A stretch of 64,000 nt of DNA, taken from assembly GCA_020152595.1 (NCBI GenBank), contig JAIGNY010000725.1, positions 725,001 to 789,000 of the forward strand, given 5' to 3'. The notes under the pieces are model-generated. The model was not told where the DNA came from and searched no databases. It saw only the letters and a list, made by a program, of their open reading frames with translations. A program made the position numbers and the translations under genes. Positions 1 through 11,040 of this stretch are shown one piece after another. Numbering within the stretch: the first letter of the stretch is position 1; each line of letters begins with the position of its first letter. Origin of the DNA: Chiridota heheva (taxonomy: Eukaryota; Echinodermata; Holothuroidea; Apodida; Chiridotidae).

Positions 1-584
1 GTAAATGCCCTATATGTAACCTTATTTGTTTTTTTACGGTTTATTTCCCTGATGTGTATATCGCATTGCATACTGGTATAACCCGCTACTTATACTTACA
101 TTTTACATACGGATCACTGAATACATCACTGCTCAATTAACATGATTAAAGTCAAAATGTGCAAGAACTGGTAGAAAGAATATGCACAACTTAAACAAAA
201 TAAAAATACGAGTCACCCTTTCAAAATAAAGTGCCGACTTTTACTTTTTATTTGTTTTGGGCTCACTAATTCTTTCTACAGACTGGGTTACGTGACTTTC
301 AGTTTCCAAGACGTCACGCTTTCTACACCCCTGGGTGGATTCATTTTGACAACGTACGTATAAAACAGATCAAATTCGCTAAAAAGAAATGTTTTAACTT
401 ATATGCCTGTGGATCATGCTCAGATGGTATATTACGCGAGCCTCAGACTCGTACTATACGCGTGCGTACTTGGATTAGGTTTACGTGCGCTTGACTCAGG
501 AACGCGCGCGGGATTTTTACAAAATGCATTAAAAGATTTTATTCAAACGTATAAAAAGAACAACATTGTCTCAGTACAATGTAC
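1..584. other. No gene recognised
   Basis: AT-rich unannotated sequence. A 66-codon open frame at 403-603 has no recognisable domain and its last part overlaps a dispersed repeat, so I do not call it a gene. Confidence 0.5.
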
Positions 585-692
585 ATGTACGTATTCGGGA
601 TGACGTCACAGTAACGTGCCTAAATCTGAACAACCAGTTTGTCGGTGAAAACAAAAGCATTTTACCATTACAGCTAGCCAGTGTAAAATCAG
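585..692 (-). repeat. Dispersed repeat with TGACGTCA and TTTTCACCGACAA motifs
   Basis: Read on the minus strand this segment has TTTTCACCGACAAAC, about 35 bases, then TGACGTCATCCCGAATAC. The same order is found split at 14431-14480 and 17121-17150, where LINE-C copy 1 is inserted. Related pieces lie near 7825, 8250, 9000 and 9215. This copy acts as the uninterrupted empty site. The family is not one I can name. Confidence 0.6.
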
Positions 693-1602
693 TCTGAATC
701 TGAATAGGTTAAGTCGGCCAAAAAAATTCTAGAGGACATGAACGCCAACCGAGCGTAGCAAAAGTATGATAAAGAATAAAAAATCAATCAATCAATTAAC
801 AAGCTTAGCAAGTTTAGCTTTGAAACAGTTTATACTTGGTGTATGTACAATGTCTGATAGTAAAACATTCCAATCTTTAAGTGTTTGAGGAAAGAAGGAG
901 TATTTATAAACATTCTTTTTAGCATAAAGAACGTGGAAATTCAGATCATGGTTATTTCTTGTAATAATTCTTGCGTTGGGGATCAGGTTATCATTATCAA
1001 TGGCGACAAGACTGCTATTGATTTTATATAGCATTTTTAGAAGGGTGTTCTTTCTTGTTATTAGCAGGGCCAATCTAATTTATGAAGCATGCGACGACGA
1101 AGACGACGAGTGAACACACAATTACAATGACGGGGTCGTCGCCTGCGTATTTGTTTATGGTAGTCACAATGCTATCACGAAACGCTGAATACGACCCGGA
1201 CGAGAACACAGGTACGACGTACGGACAGACATAACATCGACAACCATGTCAATGCCACGTAATTTGATAACCAGTTGTGGTACACTGGCGTGTCTACCCA
1301 ACCCAGGCTTGAACCAAGGGCCTCGTGGTCTGTAGACAGGTATGATAACCGCTACACCACAGTAGGTAGATAATTTATGAAGCATGCTAGTTCTGTAGTT
1401 ACACCGGATTTATAAGAGTAGTCAGCCATACAGAACCTGGCTGCTCTCCGTTGAATTATTTCAAGCTTATCTACATCGCATTGGTGATGGGGGTCCCAAA
1501 CTGCTGATGCATACTCAAGTACTGGCCTAAGTAGAGCTTTATATGCAATGGCTTTAATGTCAGTGGGACAGTTTGAGGGGTTACGTCTTAATAGGCTAAG
1601 TA
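693..1602 (-). mobile_element. LINE-A copy 1, 3' fragment (Jockey/CR1-like)
   Basis: The minus strand encodes the C-terminal end of a non-LTR reverse transcriptase, with the typical closing motif YKYSFFPQTLKDWN near 880-920, and upstream remnants of a peptide like LEYASAVWDP. The 3' end has an ATTCAG-type tail (693-708). A full-length SINE is inserted at 1093-1370. The 5' end stops at about 1602, directly against the 3' tail of LINE-A copy 2. It is 5'-truncated, as is usual for LINEs, and has no complete ORF. The clade is judged from motif style only and could be Jockey, CR1 or a relative. Confidence 0.8.
1093..1370 (-). mobile_element. tRNA-derived SINE, copy S1 (full length)
   Basis: On the minus strand the head contains pol III boxes: an A box like TGGTGTAGCGG and a B box like GGTTCAAGCC. 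The layout resembles tRNA-Val. A body of about 190 bp follows, ending in a GTC/TTC-rich tail. A 17-bp target-site duplication, TAATTTATGAAGCATGC, flanks it at 1076-1092 and 1371-1387. It lies inside LINE-A copy 1, and the paralogous LINE-A copy 2 near 5157-5180 shows the site without the SINE. Confidence 0.92.
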
Positions 1603-2117
1603 TCTGAATCTGAATCGGTTAAGTCGGCAAAAATCCTTCAAGAGGACATGAACGCCAACCGAGCGTAAAAAGTATGAGTAAAAAATATATAAAAACTAGT
1701 TAGCAATACAAGTGTTAGTAAGGTTAGCTTTGAAACAGTTGAGACTTGGTGCATGTACAATGTCTGACGGCACTGGCGTAGCCAGAGGGGGGGCCACGGG
1801 GGCCATGCCCCCCCCCCCAATCCCATATTTACACAAATTAAATTACACCTATATGCCTATGTATCGTACAGATGCGCATACATGAAATGCGAATCTCCCT
1901 GCATTCCCTGTAATGTAAATTCGTTGTATCCTTGTAAAACAAAACAAAAAATAATTCAAATTTTTAAATAAAATTTTGACGCAATTTCTAATTTGTCAAG
2001 AGCCGTGAACTTGCCAAGCCTGTTCTTACGCGATGACGATGGAAGATGGCGCCATTCTGCTACTGCTTTGCGATAACAAAGTACTACAAGTGCCCCATTA
2101 TTTTGCTCAAAACTTTC

Positions 2118-2334
2118 TGGGGTGGGTAGACACGCCAGTGCACCACAACTGGTTATCAAAGGCCGTGGACATTGACTTGGTTGTCGATGTTATGTCTGTC
2201 CGTACGTCGTACCTGTGTTCTCGTCCGGGTCGTAATAAGCGTTTCGTGATAGCATTTGTACTATCATAACCGAATACGCAGGCGACGACCCCGTCATTGT
2301 AATTGTTTGTTCAACTCTCTCTCTCTCTCTCTCT
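2118..2334 (+). mobile_element. SINE copy S2, 5'-truncated
   Basis: Begins at GGGGTGGGTAGACACG, after the tRNA-like head, and ends in a (CT)n tail. A shared 12-mer CTCAAAACTTTC flanks it (2106-2117 and 2333-2344). It lies inside the hAT element, upstream of the putative transposase start. Confidence 0.9.
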
Positions 2335-2375
2335 CAAAACTTTCCACAAATAGAACTTGAACTTGAATTTTGAAA

Positions 2376-2430
2376 ATGTCACTTTTCCCATATGGTTTTT
2401 CAAAAAGGAAAAGGGAAAACACGGATGAAG
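2376..2430 (+). pseudogene. Likely first coding exon of the hAT transposase
   Basis: An ATG at 2376 opens a short basic peptide (MSLFPYGFSKRKRENTDEG) ending at a possible splice donor, GTAATG, at 2431. A lysine/arginine-rich start followed by an intron is plausible for TTF/ZMYM-type hAT transposases, but the exon is called from position and composition only. Confidence 0.45.
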
Positions 2431-2709
2431 GTAATGTATGCCCAGTCCAGTAAATATATTAATATTATGTATACATAAGTGACCATTTGTTGTTCTTCTA
2501 TCGTCTTTAATATAGCCTTAGTTCCACGAGTTTTATAAAACTATTTGTCATCGTCGGTGGGTGAAGCAAACACACATTTTTCATATACGTTCACAGTCCA
2601 GAAAAATAGGATGGCAGGAACAGAAAATGACGGAAATTTTAGGGTTACTTCGTTTTCGACTTCGTAGTGGAGATTTACTTTTGAAGGACCGTATCTAAAC
2701 TTCCCATGC

Positions 2710-4417
2710 TGATGCAACCTACCTATCATCCTCGATTCAAAATGAACTTATTTGCGTTGCTGGTGACATGATTAGGGAAAGTGTTGTTGCTAACATCAAA
2801 AAAGCACAGTTCTGGTCTATCATAGCTGATGAAACAATGGATCGCCAAAAAAGGGAACAAGTGGCAATTGTTATGAGATATGTTTCACCTAGCGATTCTG
2901 GAGTTAGGAGATTGCATGAGGACACGGTAATGGTAGTGGACTTGATTTCTGACATCAAATCTAATAATCCTGGTGAAAATGAGCATAATGAAATCAAGTT
3001 AGTGGCAAAGCTATTGGAGAAACGTTGCTATGAAAAAATTGTGAGCTCGGTTTGAATCTGTCTCTTTGTGTGGGACAAGGCTATGATGGGGCAGGAGCCA
3101 TGGCCAGTGAACGGGTTGGTGCTTCAGCAACAATCAAAAAGGCAGCTCCATTGGCCTTTTATTTTCATTGCGCCATGCACTGTTTAAATTTGAGTGCTTC
3201 CGCTGCAATCAAGGTACCTCCTATTCGAAATGCAGAAAATGTTGTGCGAGAAATTTCATCGACTTTTCAAGCAAGTGCAAAATAAACGGATCTGTTGAAG
3301 AGTCTCATAGAAAGTGATTCTGGTATTTCCATGACCAAGAAGCACCTGATTACGTTGTACGAAACACATTGTGTGGAACGACACACAGCAGTTGTAACAT
3401 TTATGCAACTTTTGAAATATACACTAGATGCCTTATCGGAAATCAAATGCTGGGCATCACCTTGCGACAGAAACAAAGCAGAAAGCCTTGAAAAATCGGT
3501 GTGCAACTCAGAATTTGCAGTTGCTTTAGTCATTTTGGAGAAACTGTCAGGATTGATGCTACCAGTTTCCTGAGTCTTACAAACAGTGGGGGTGATTTAT
3601 CCCAAGCGTTAGCCTCAGTATACCGTCTCCAGTCTGTTCTCAAAGAATTGCGAAGTGAAGGGAGTTCCATGACCTGTATCAAAGGCAGAATCAGTCGCAC
3701 AAGATGTGATGGAGGTGGAACTGCGAAAAACCACGCATTGCAGCTAGAAGCTCATACCGATCAAATGCTCAAACATCGGACAACACCACTGAAGGCTATT
3801 ACAGAGTCAACTTTTTTTATCCAGCCATAGACTCCATTTTTGGAGACCTCAAGCACAGATTTGGACCACATCAACAACAACTTTTTTATCCAGCCATAGA
3901 CTCCATTATTGGAGACCTCAAGCACAGATTTGGACCACATCAACAACAGATTATGAAACTTAACTACCTTGTACCAAATTGTATGGAATTCGCCAAACAA
4001 GCTGACGGTGAGAGGCAGTGGAATGATTTGACTCCTGCTATTGAGGTGTATGCAAGTTTGATCAGAGATCCTTTCATGATTGTTAAGGGCGAATACATGT
4101 TATGGAGGAAGAAATGGGAAAATGTTCCTGTCAAGTCCCGACCATCTTCATCCGTCTGTGCCGTGGATCATTGCTCTGAAATGTTTCTTAACATATCACT
4201 GTTGCTCCAGTTGCTGGCAACTTTGCCAGTGACTTCTGCATAGCCGAGAGAGTCTTTTCAAAAATGAACCCTTACAGCTATTCGGTCAACAATGACGGAA
4301 GCCCGACTGGAGGCACTTATTCTATTACAAATTCATAGGGCCCATTGCCCAGACGTGGAATCAGTTATCGACAGATTTGCCATAACATCAGCGCGGCGGT
4401 TGAATTTAAAATTATGA
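2710..4417 (+). pseudogene. hAT transposase (DUF4371 / ribonuclease-H-like / dimerisation domain), decayed
   Basis: The translation resembles ZMYM1-like hAT transposases. It starts near SSIQNELICVAGD, followed by FWSIIADETMD (first catalytic region, about 2815-2840), CVGQGYDGAGAMASERVG (about 3067-3120), FHCAMHCLNLSASAAI (about 3163-3210) and a CVERHTAVVTFMQLL segment (about 3370-3415). The C-terminal hAT dimerisation part is at 4230-4417, including ERVFSKMN and, in another frame, IRSTMTEARLEALILLQIH. In-frame stops (for example near 3055 and 3283) and several frame changes break it. A 70-bp tandem duplication at about 3811-3950 also disturbs the frame. Transposase would cut and paste the element; this copy cannot. 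Confidence 0.85.
3811..3950 (+). repeat. 70-bp tandem duplication in the hAT transposase
   Basis: The segment starting CTTTTTTTATCCAGCC at 3811 is repeated from 3881. The two copies differ by a T-run length change and a T/A substitution near 3838/3907. Confidence 0.9.
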
Positions 4418-5393
4418 TTTGGTAAGTTTGATTGACAAATCTTACTTCCAACCTTTCGACTAAAAGTCACAAGTAAGTACAATGCCACCTCACTCAACCT
4501 TTCATTTTCAATATTCTGAGTCAAAAATATTGGCCAGGTGTGCAAGTGTGATCAATGATCTTCTGTTTGCTTTACAAATATCTTCTTTTGACATGTACCA
4601 CCCCCTTCCCCCATAAAAACTCGGGAGGCATCAACCCAAACTGACCTTATATCGCTCAATAGAGTTTGAATAAATTGTACTTCGGCAAGTATGTGGCAGG
4701 GGCAGGTAAGTTCCCAATTTTTGGCAACCATGTATTCGGGCAAAATATACAGCAAAATTCTGGCAAAATTGTGAACAATCAAAAGAAAAACAGCCTCAAA
4801 TTTGAGTTTTTGCCTTATTTCCGGCAATCTATAGGCAGCATTTATTGGAAAAATTTCTCTGAACGCTACGCGCCAGCCCATGGTGGCGCTTTTATAGATA
4901 CTACGGGTCAAAATTCATACCAATGAGTGCCCCCAAACAAAAACCTGCCTACGCCAATGTTGATCATTCCAATCCTTTGTTTTAGTGTTTATATACATTC
5001 TTTTTAGCATAAGGGACCTAGAAATTAAGGTCATGATTATTTCTTGTATTAGTTCTGACGGTATAAGTTCATCTTTTTGATGGCGACAAGATTGTTATTG
5101 ATTTTAAATAGCATATGTAGCCGGGTGTTGTATCTTCTTGTTTTAAGCAGGGGCCAATCTAATTTATAAGCATGTTTTTACACTAGATTTATAAGAGTAG
5201 TCTGCCATACAGAACCTGGCTGCTCTCCTTTGAATAGATTCAAGTTTATCCACATCGCACTGGTGATGGGGGTCCCAGACTGCAGATGCGTACTCAAGTA
5301 CTGGCCTGACTAGAGCTTTATAAGCAGTGGATTTAATGTCGGTGGGAAAGTTTGAGAGGTTACGTTTCAATAGGCCAAGTATAGAGTTAGCTT

Positions 5394-6470
5394 TCTTGGT
5401 TATGTTATGTATATGTTTATCCCATCAACGTTTATTATCAATTTCAACACCTATGTATGGGTGGGAGTTGACATGTTCTAGTGGCTGGTTGCATACGGTA
5501 TAAACAGGTGATTTAAAGCATTTCTTAGAGGAAATTGACTAGATGTATCATTTAGAGGGGTTAAAATTCATTTGCCATTTGTTTTGCCATTGTTCAAGTT
5601 TGTTAAGATCATCTTGGAGGATTTTTTGGTCAGAGGGGTTATCAATTGTTCTGTACACAAGGCAGTCATCAGCAAACAGTCTAACTGTGCTGTTTATATT
5701 ATCAGGGATGTCATTTACATATAAGAGGAAAAGTAATGGACCCAAGACAGTACCTTGTGGTGCACCGGATGAAACCTGTTTAGGATCAGAGATTTCACCG
5801 TCACAGACAACACGCTGGATGCGGTTGTTGAGGAATGATGCAAACCAGGCCAGAAGATTTCCATCAATGCCATAGGCGGAAAGTTTGGATAACAGGCGCT
5901 GGTGTGGGACTTTATCAAAGGCTTTTGAGAAGTCAGAGTTTGCTTTGTTGGTGATGTTGTGTATATGTTTATCCCATCTGAGTTTATTATCAATTTCAAC
6001 TCCTAGGTACGGGTGGGAGTTGACATGTTTTAGCGGTTGGTTGCACAAGGTATAAACTGGTAATTCATATCATTTTCTAGGAGATATTGAGAGGATGTAG
6101 CATTTAGAGGGGTTGAAATTTATTTGCCATTGTTTAAGTTTATTTAGATCATCTTGGAGGATTTGTTGGCCAGAGGGTTTATCAATTGTTCTATACACAA
6201 GACAATCAGCAAACAGTCTAACCGTGCTGTTTTTATTACCAGGGATGTCATTGACATATAAAAGGAAAGGTAAAGGATCTAAAACGGCACCTTGTGGTAC
6301 ACCAGCTAGAACTTGTTTAGGATTTGAAATTTCGCCATCACAGACAACACGCTGAATGCGGTTGCCGAGGAAGGATGCAAACCAGGCCAGTAGATTTCCA
6401 TCAATGCCATATGCGGAAAGTTTGAAAAACAGACGTTGGTGTGGGACTTTATCGAACGCTTTTGAGAAGT
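5394..6470 (-). repeat. Tandem duplication inside LINE-A copy 2
   Basis: About 540 bp of the reverse-transcriptase and downstream region occurs twice head to tail. Each unit holds its own AFDKVPHQRL, PQG and FAD motif blocks. Identity by eye is roughly 85-90%, so the two units may come from different LINE copies joined by recombination rather than from a recent duplication. Confidence 0.75.
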
Positions 6471-7972
6471 CGAGTATAGCCATAGAGATGGTACTGTTTT
6501 AGTCAATTTGTTTAGAAATAGTATTTATTGTTAAGAGAAGTTGTCTTTCAGTTGATCCTTTTGCTCGAAAGCCATGTTGGAGATCAGTTAGGATATTATA
6601 CTCATCAAGGAATTTCATCACATGTGAGTGGATTATATGCTCAAGGATTTTACTACACACGCAGGTAAGAGAGACTGGTCTGTAATTAACTGGGTCGTGT
6701 TTATCACCTTATTTAAAAATGCTACATTTGTTTGTTTGTTTTCACTTGTTTGGGATAGTATCGTTATCTACAGAGGTTTGGAAGAGATCGGTTAAGATTC
6801 CATAAAGGTCTTCCGCATGTGTTTTTAAGAACCATGGTGGTATATGGTCGGGACCTGGGGCTTTGTTTGGGTTTAGGTTTTGCAACTGCTTTTTGACACC
6901 TTCTGGAGTGATTATAAGTTGGTTTATTTTGTTGGTGATGAGCGGTTTAGATACAGGGATTTAAGAGGTATCTTCTTCTGCGAAAACGCTAAAAAACTGG
7001 TTGTTTAGAATTTTAGCTTTAGTCATACTGTCATTACAAAGTTTACCGTTGTTCATAGGGTCTGACACACCCGCAGAATTACTTTGAGGTCTTTTTTATG
7101 TAGGACCAAAATGCCTTAGGGTTTTCAGTTAGGAATTTTTAAGTTTATTACAGATGAAGTTGTTTCTACAATAGCTTCTTTGGTGTTTTTACGGACAGAT
7201 TTCTTAAAGCTTTTATATGTATTCCAGTCATGGATTTGTTGAGTTTTCTTACCTTTCTTGAACAGTTTATGTTTTTTCTTGCAGAGACGGCGTTGAATGT
7301 GGGTGAACCAAGGTAGATTTAGTTTAGTTGAGGCGAATTTGTGAGGTGTGTTTTTTCAATAATCAGTTTAATTTTCTTTTCAAAGAAATTCCATTTTTAT
7401 CAACATTAATGGATGAGCTATTGAATTTAGAATAATATCGCAGTTTAAGTTTAGACAGGTCTTCTTTTATGCGTTCTGTGTTAGCTTGTTTCCTTAAATA
7501 GATTTTACGTTTAGGCAACTTTTTACAAGGAGGGGAGATGTTTTGGGTTAGTTCAATAATATCATGGTCACTTATACCGGGTATGACGTTAGCTGAGTTA
7601 ACAGCTGGTGAGTTGTTAGTAAATACATGATCAAGAATGTTGTTATCTCTGGTAGGTGAATATGTAGAGGCCGAAATCTCTACGTTCGCTTTGGTAAATT
7701 TGCAGGAAATTGTTGCAAATATGGAGGAAATATCGTAGAAAAGATCAATTTGAAGTTAGAAATATATGTATTGTGCGTACGTAGAATAAAGCGTGGTGTT
7801 CACTTGCGCACTTGTCGTAGCACGTTTTCACCGACAAAGTCCCGGATGTTCAAAATGCCTGGATGACCAAATACTCGAATGCATGGATTGATTATTTTGA
7901 GAGAAAAAAAAAATCAGGAAAGAGAACCTCGTCTTCAGTATGGCACATCGTCTTCAGTATGGCACATGAAAC

Positions 7973-8200
7973 CTCGCCTGCGTATTCGGTTATGATAGTA
8001 CAAATGCTATCACGAAACGCTTAATACGACTCCGGACGAGAACACAGGTAGACAGACATAACATCGACAACCAAGTCAATGTCCACGGCCTTTGATAACC
8101 AGTTGTGGTGCACTGGCGTGTCTACCCACCCCAGGATTGAACCCGGGGCCTCGTGGTCTGTAGACAGGTATGATAACCGCTACACCACAGTAGGTAGATA
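7973..8200 (-). mobile_element. SINE copy S3, head complete, 3' part missing
   Basis: Head and body match S1, with A-box and B-box sequences present on the minus strand. The final ~40 bp and the tail are absent. A local duplication of TCTTCAGTATGGCACA lies just outside the missing end (7931-7967), suggesting later rearrangement. Confidence 0.85.
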
Positions 8201-8609
8201 AGTATCATCCCAATTTTAGCTTGGTTTTATATCATAATTAGAGTATTCGGTCTGACGTCACAATGCGTGCGCAATTGAGTTGTCGGTGAAAACAAACCCT
8301 ACTCTTTATTGACACTAATGTTAAAACGACCAACTTTGGGCAAGAATATTCTTTATTTCCTTACCGCCAATGGATCAAAGTTTGACCGAATTTGATAAAG
8401 ATTATCATGATCAACATATGCCAAAGTTTTCAAAATATTTGATTCTCCTGATTAAAGAGGAAATAACTGAGTAAGTTATACAAAAATCAGCAATCCTTAT
8501 TGTTTGGCATAGCGTGCGTAAAAAAAGAACTGAAAAAAACCCGGTTGACCGAATACTTAAATTGTTTCAATAAAAATTGAAAATGCGGTTAAAGAGATAT
8601 AGGCCATAG

Positions 8610-9052
8610 TAGACACGATCGCTAATACGTAACCTCTTCTACAGTACAGTGGTCACAAAAGAGCATGCAAATTAAACAACTTTCTTCAACTTACGTTTTG
8701 GTAGATTTTTTGAATTCCTTTTTAAAAAGGGTGAAAATTGTCATTTTCTGAAAGAAATTTAGTTGATTGTGCACAGGACGTTAGCATTGCAAATATTGTT
8801 GAAAATGCGCGCGTTGGGGTAGATTAATTTATATATACTGCACAACAACGCAATTGTCGCATCTTGTACGGAACGGGCAGTGTGATTTTTTGTTGTATCT
8901 GCGCCTGTTTTGGCCCCTCCTTTTTCAAATTTTAAGCGCGCAATTGCAAGATAAGTTAATTTTTATGCTCTTTTGTGACCACTGCACTGTATTAGCGATC
9001 GTTCTTGTGACGTCATCCAGAATACTAAAATTAGCGATTGTGTCTACTAAGT
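8610..9052. repeat. Inner inverted repeat of the composite element
   Basis: Left arm TAGTAGACACGATCGCTAAT near 8611 continues to CAGTGGTCACAAAAGAGC near 8650. The right arm carries the complements near 8965-9050, with an extra TGACGTCA-containing piece of about 35 bases. Confidence 0.65.
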
Positions 9053-9345
9053 GAACACCACGCTTTATTCTACGTACGCATGATACATATATTTAAAACT
9101 TCGAAATGATCTTTTCAACGATATTTCCTGTACATTAGCAACAATTTCCTTCAAAATTATTAAAGTGAACGTAGAGATTTAGGCCTCTAAAGGTGACCGA
9201 CTTCATGCTGGCTGTAATGGTAAAACCAGAGCGTGTGACGTCATTTGTCCTATACTACGAATAGGCTGAAGGCGGAGAGATAAAACTTCCAATACATACA
9301 GTGTGGGGAAATTGTGATGCGTTTATGTAACCATTTTTTCAGCGT

Positions 9346-11040
9346 GCTTTTTTTTCCAGCAGTACAAAATACATTTAAGTGAATAATGGATTTCGTAAAA
9401 ATTGGTATACGAGTATAAAATTGTATAGGCCTACTACTCGATGTTATTTTGCATTATTTTTCTGGATATCAATTTTTTATTTAATGCCCTTTATGTTGAA
9501 CTAAAATTCAATTGTACTTGTTCGAGAATAGTACGCGCATTGCGGGAAGAAGCAATGCGTATGCAACAAGTTCTAATGTTACTTGGAAATTACATGGATT
9601 AATCACGAAATACACGTAAAATGGTTTATGTTGGCTTATTTAACGCATAGATTCCAACGAAACACTTCGATTTGATCAAAAATTAGTGCGCAAAATAATA
9701 CTGACCAATAATTTACACAATTTCGTACTTGTATTTTTTATTTTTTGCACGGGAGCAATAATCAAATAGCCTAACGTTCAGGTTAGTGTTACGGATCTGA
9801 CATAAATCTATAATTTAAATCAGTCATTAGTAGCAGTGAAAACTCATTGACGACGGTAATTGTACTATAATTATTCATTAAATGATTAAAATGAAGGTTT
9901 TAACCTTGGCTCTTTAATCAGCTGTAGGCCGTCCAGGAAAGAAACTTATGCAACTAACGTTGAGCCTGGGCCTGGCCCACGAAGGCCATAGGCCCAAGTC
10001 TGGAAAACATGTATGTTACGCTGAAGATCTTCGGCGTGCATAGAGCTTGATCAATTTGAAAAATTTGGACGTATTTTCTTCCTAATTTAATAACAGATAC
10101 ATTAAAAGTATTGTTACGCCAGTACCATTGGCGTAAACAAGCAATGTTTTAAAATTCTTTGGCGTGGATAAAACTGACTTTCCAGTGTGGCCATAGGCCT
10201 ATGCCTCATGTTAGGCCTAGCCTAGTGGTATGAGTAGGCCTAGCAGTCTGATAGTGATACAGTGATAACACACTGATTGTGCCAGTGGAGCTCGAAGTTA
10301 TACAGCTAAGAAAATATGTTTTTCTTGATGAATTTGTTTTTTGATGATTTTTTTTCGTATCCTAAGCCTTTTAACTCAATTTTAGAACCACTACAGCCAT
10401 GGCACATTTCAATCAGAGCAAGGAGCAAATTTATTCAACCTATTATTTATCACTTTCTGGCCCGAAAAAGCTTCTCTTGATAATCACTGCGCTGCATGCC
10501 CTAACGTTAGTCACAATCTTTAGTTTCTTACTAAATTGAACGAAGGGAAAGTTCTTACTTAGCACTAAAATTTTACTCTAAATGTTCAAGTGGTCAAAAT
10601 TTTAAGCATTACATCAATGAATTATGAAAGACATTTAAGTAATAAAGGATTTACCAAAGAAAACGTCAAGCCTGCAGTAGCCTAGTACTCTCCGTAGTAC
10701 CTTCGAACTGATGCCAGCTGTGTTAGTATGGCAGGTTGGCTGGTACGGCAATTCCAATGTCAACCCGTACTGAGGGATAGCAGTAGCCTAAACCTGTATC
10801 GAAAAATCTAAATCTAAATAAAGTATGCAAATTGAGGCCTAAGATTTAACCAATGTTTAATCGATTTTGATGAAATGTTTTGCTACCATGATGTTTTATA
10901 TTTTAAAACAATTTAGTTATTTTTGCTTATAACAAAACCATATAACTTTAAAGTTATATTGAGGTAAAGAGATACAATTGAATTATGCCCAGTAGCCTAT
11001 ATTCCATTCCACCTACTGGCATAGTAAAATATGGCAGGTC
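9346..11040. other. No gene recognised
   Basis: AT-rich sequence with scattered 'taggcct' words typical of this genome. No open frame with recognisable protein similarity was seen on either strand. Confidence 0.5.

Larger units (their letters stand above)
1771..4959 (+). mobile_element. hAT DNA transposon, ZMYM/TTF-type, decayed autonomous copy
   Basis: The left end CACTGGCGTAGCCAG (1771) and the complement of the right end, CATTGGCGTAGGCAGG (4959), form short terminal inverted repeats of the hAT type. Flanking 8-mers TCTGACGG and TTGATCAT are degenerate, so the target duplication is only tentative. It sits inside LINE-A copy 2, whose sequence resumes at 4960 in line with copy 1. Inside are a decayed transposase gene, a SINE at 2118-2334 and a 70-bp tandem duplication near 3811-3950. 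Confidence 0.85.
1603..7661 (-). mobile_element. LINE-A copy 2 (Jockey/CR1-like), interrupted and duplicated
   Basis: Minus-strand non-LTR retrotransposon. The 3' tail is at 1603-1618. The body is split by a hAT element (1771-4959) and resumes at 4960. Reverse-transcriptase motifs include FSKAFDKVPHQRL, GAPQGTVLGPLLFLLYVND and FADDCLVYR. Upstream are YRPVSLTCVCSKILEHII and QHGFRAKGSTERQL. The far end near 7400-7661 encodes the end of an AP-endonuclease domain (IPGISDHDIIEL). A stretch of about 540 bp is present twice in tandem (about 5394-5936 and 5940-6470), so the 166-codon frame at 5548-6048 is a chimera across the junction. Stops and frame breaks make it inactive. The 5' side ends at the TIR of the fold-back element at 7662. 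Confidence 0.85.
7662..9189. mobile_element. Composite fold-back / TIR element, non-autonomous
   Basis: Arms at about 7662-7806 and 9049-9189 are inverted copies of about 140 bp with roughly 80% identity by eye. The ends read TA-GAGGCCGAAATCTC and, complemented, TA-GAGGCCTAAATCTC, so a TA target duplication is likely, as in Tc1/mariner-type elements. A second inverted pair lies inside (about 8610-8690 and 8953-9052), and a SINE is inserted at 7973-8200. No transposase frame is present. Confidence 0.7.

Noticed and set aside
403-603. 66-codon frame as a small gene
   Set aside because: No domain, no neighbouring exons, and its end overlaps a dispersed repeat.
1093-1370. Functional tRNA gene
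   Set aside because: The tRNA-like head is the promoter part of a SINE; the anticodon arm is degenerate and the acceptor stem does not pair well.
5548-6048. 166-codon frame as a host gene
   Set aside because: It is a chimera of two parts of LINE-A across a tandem-duplication junction.
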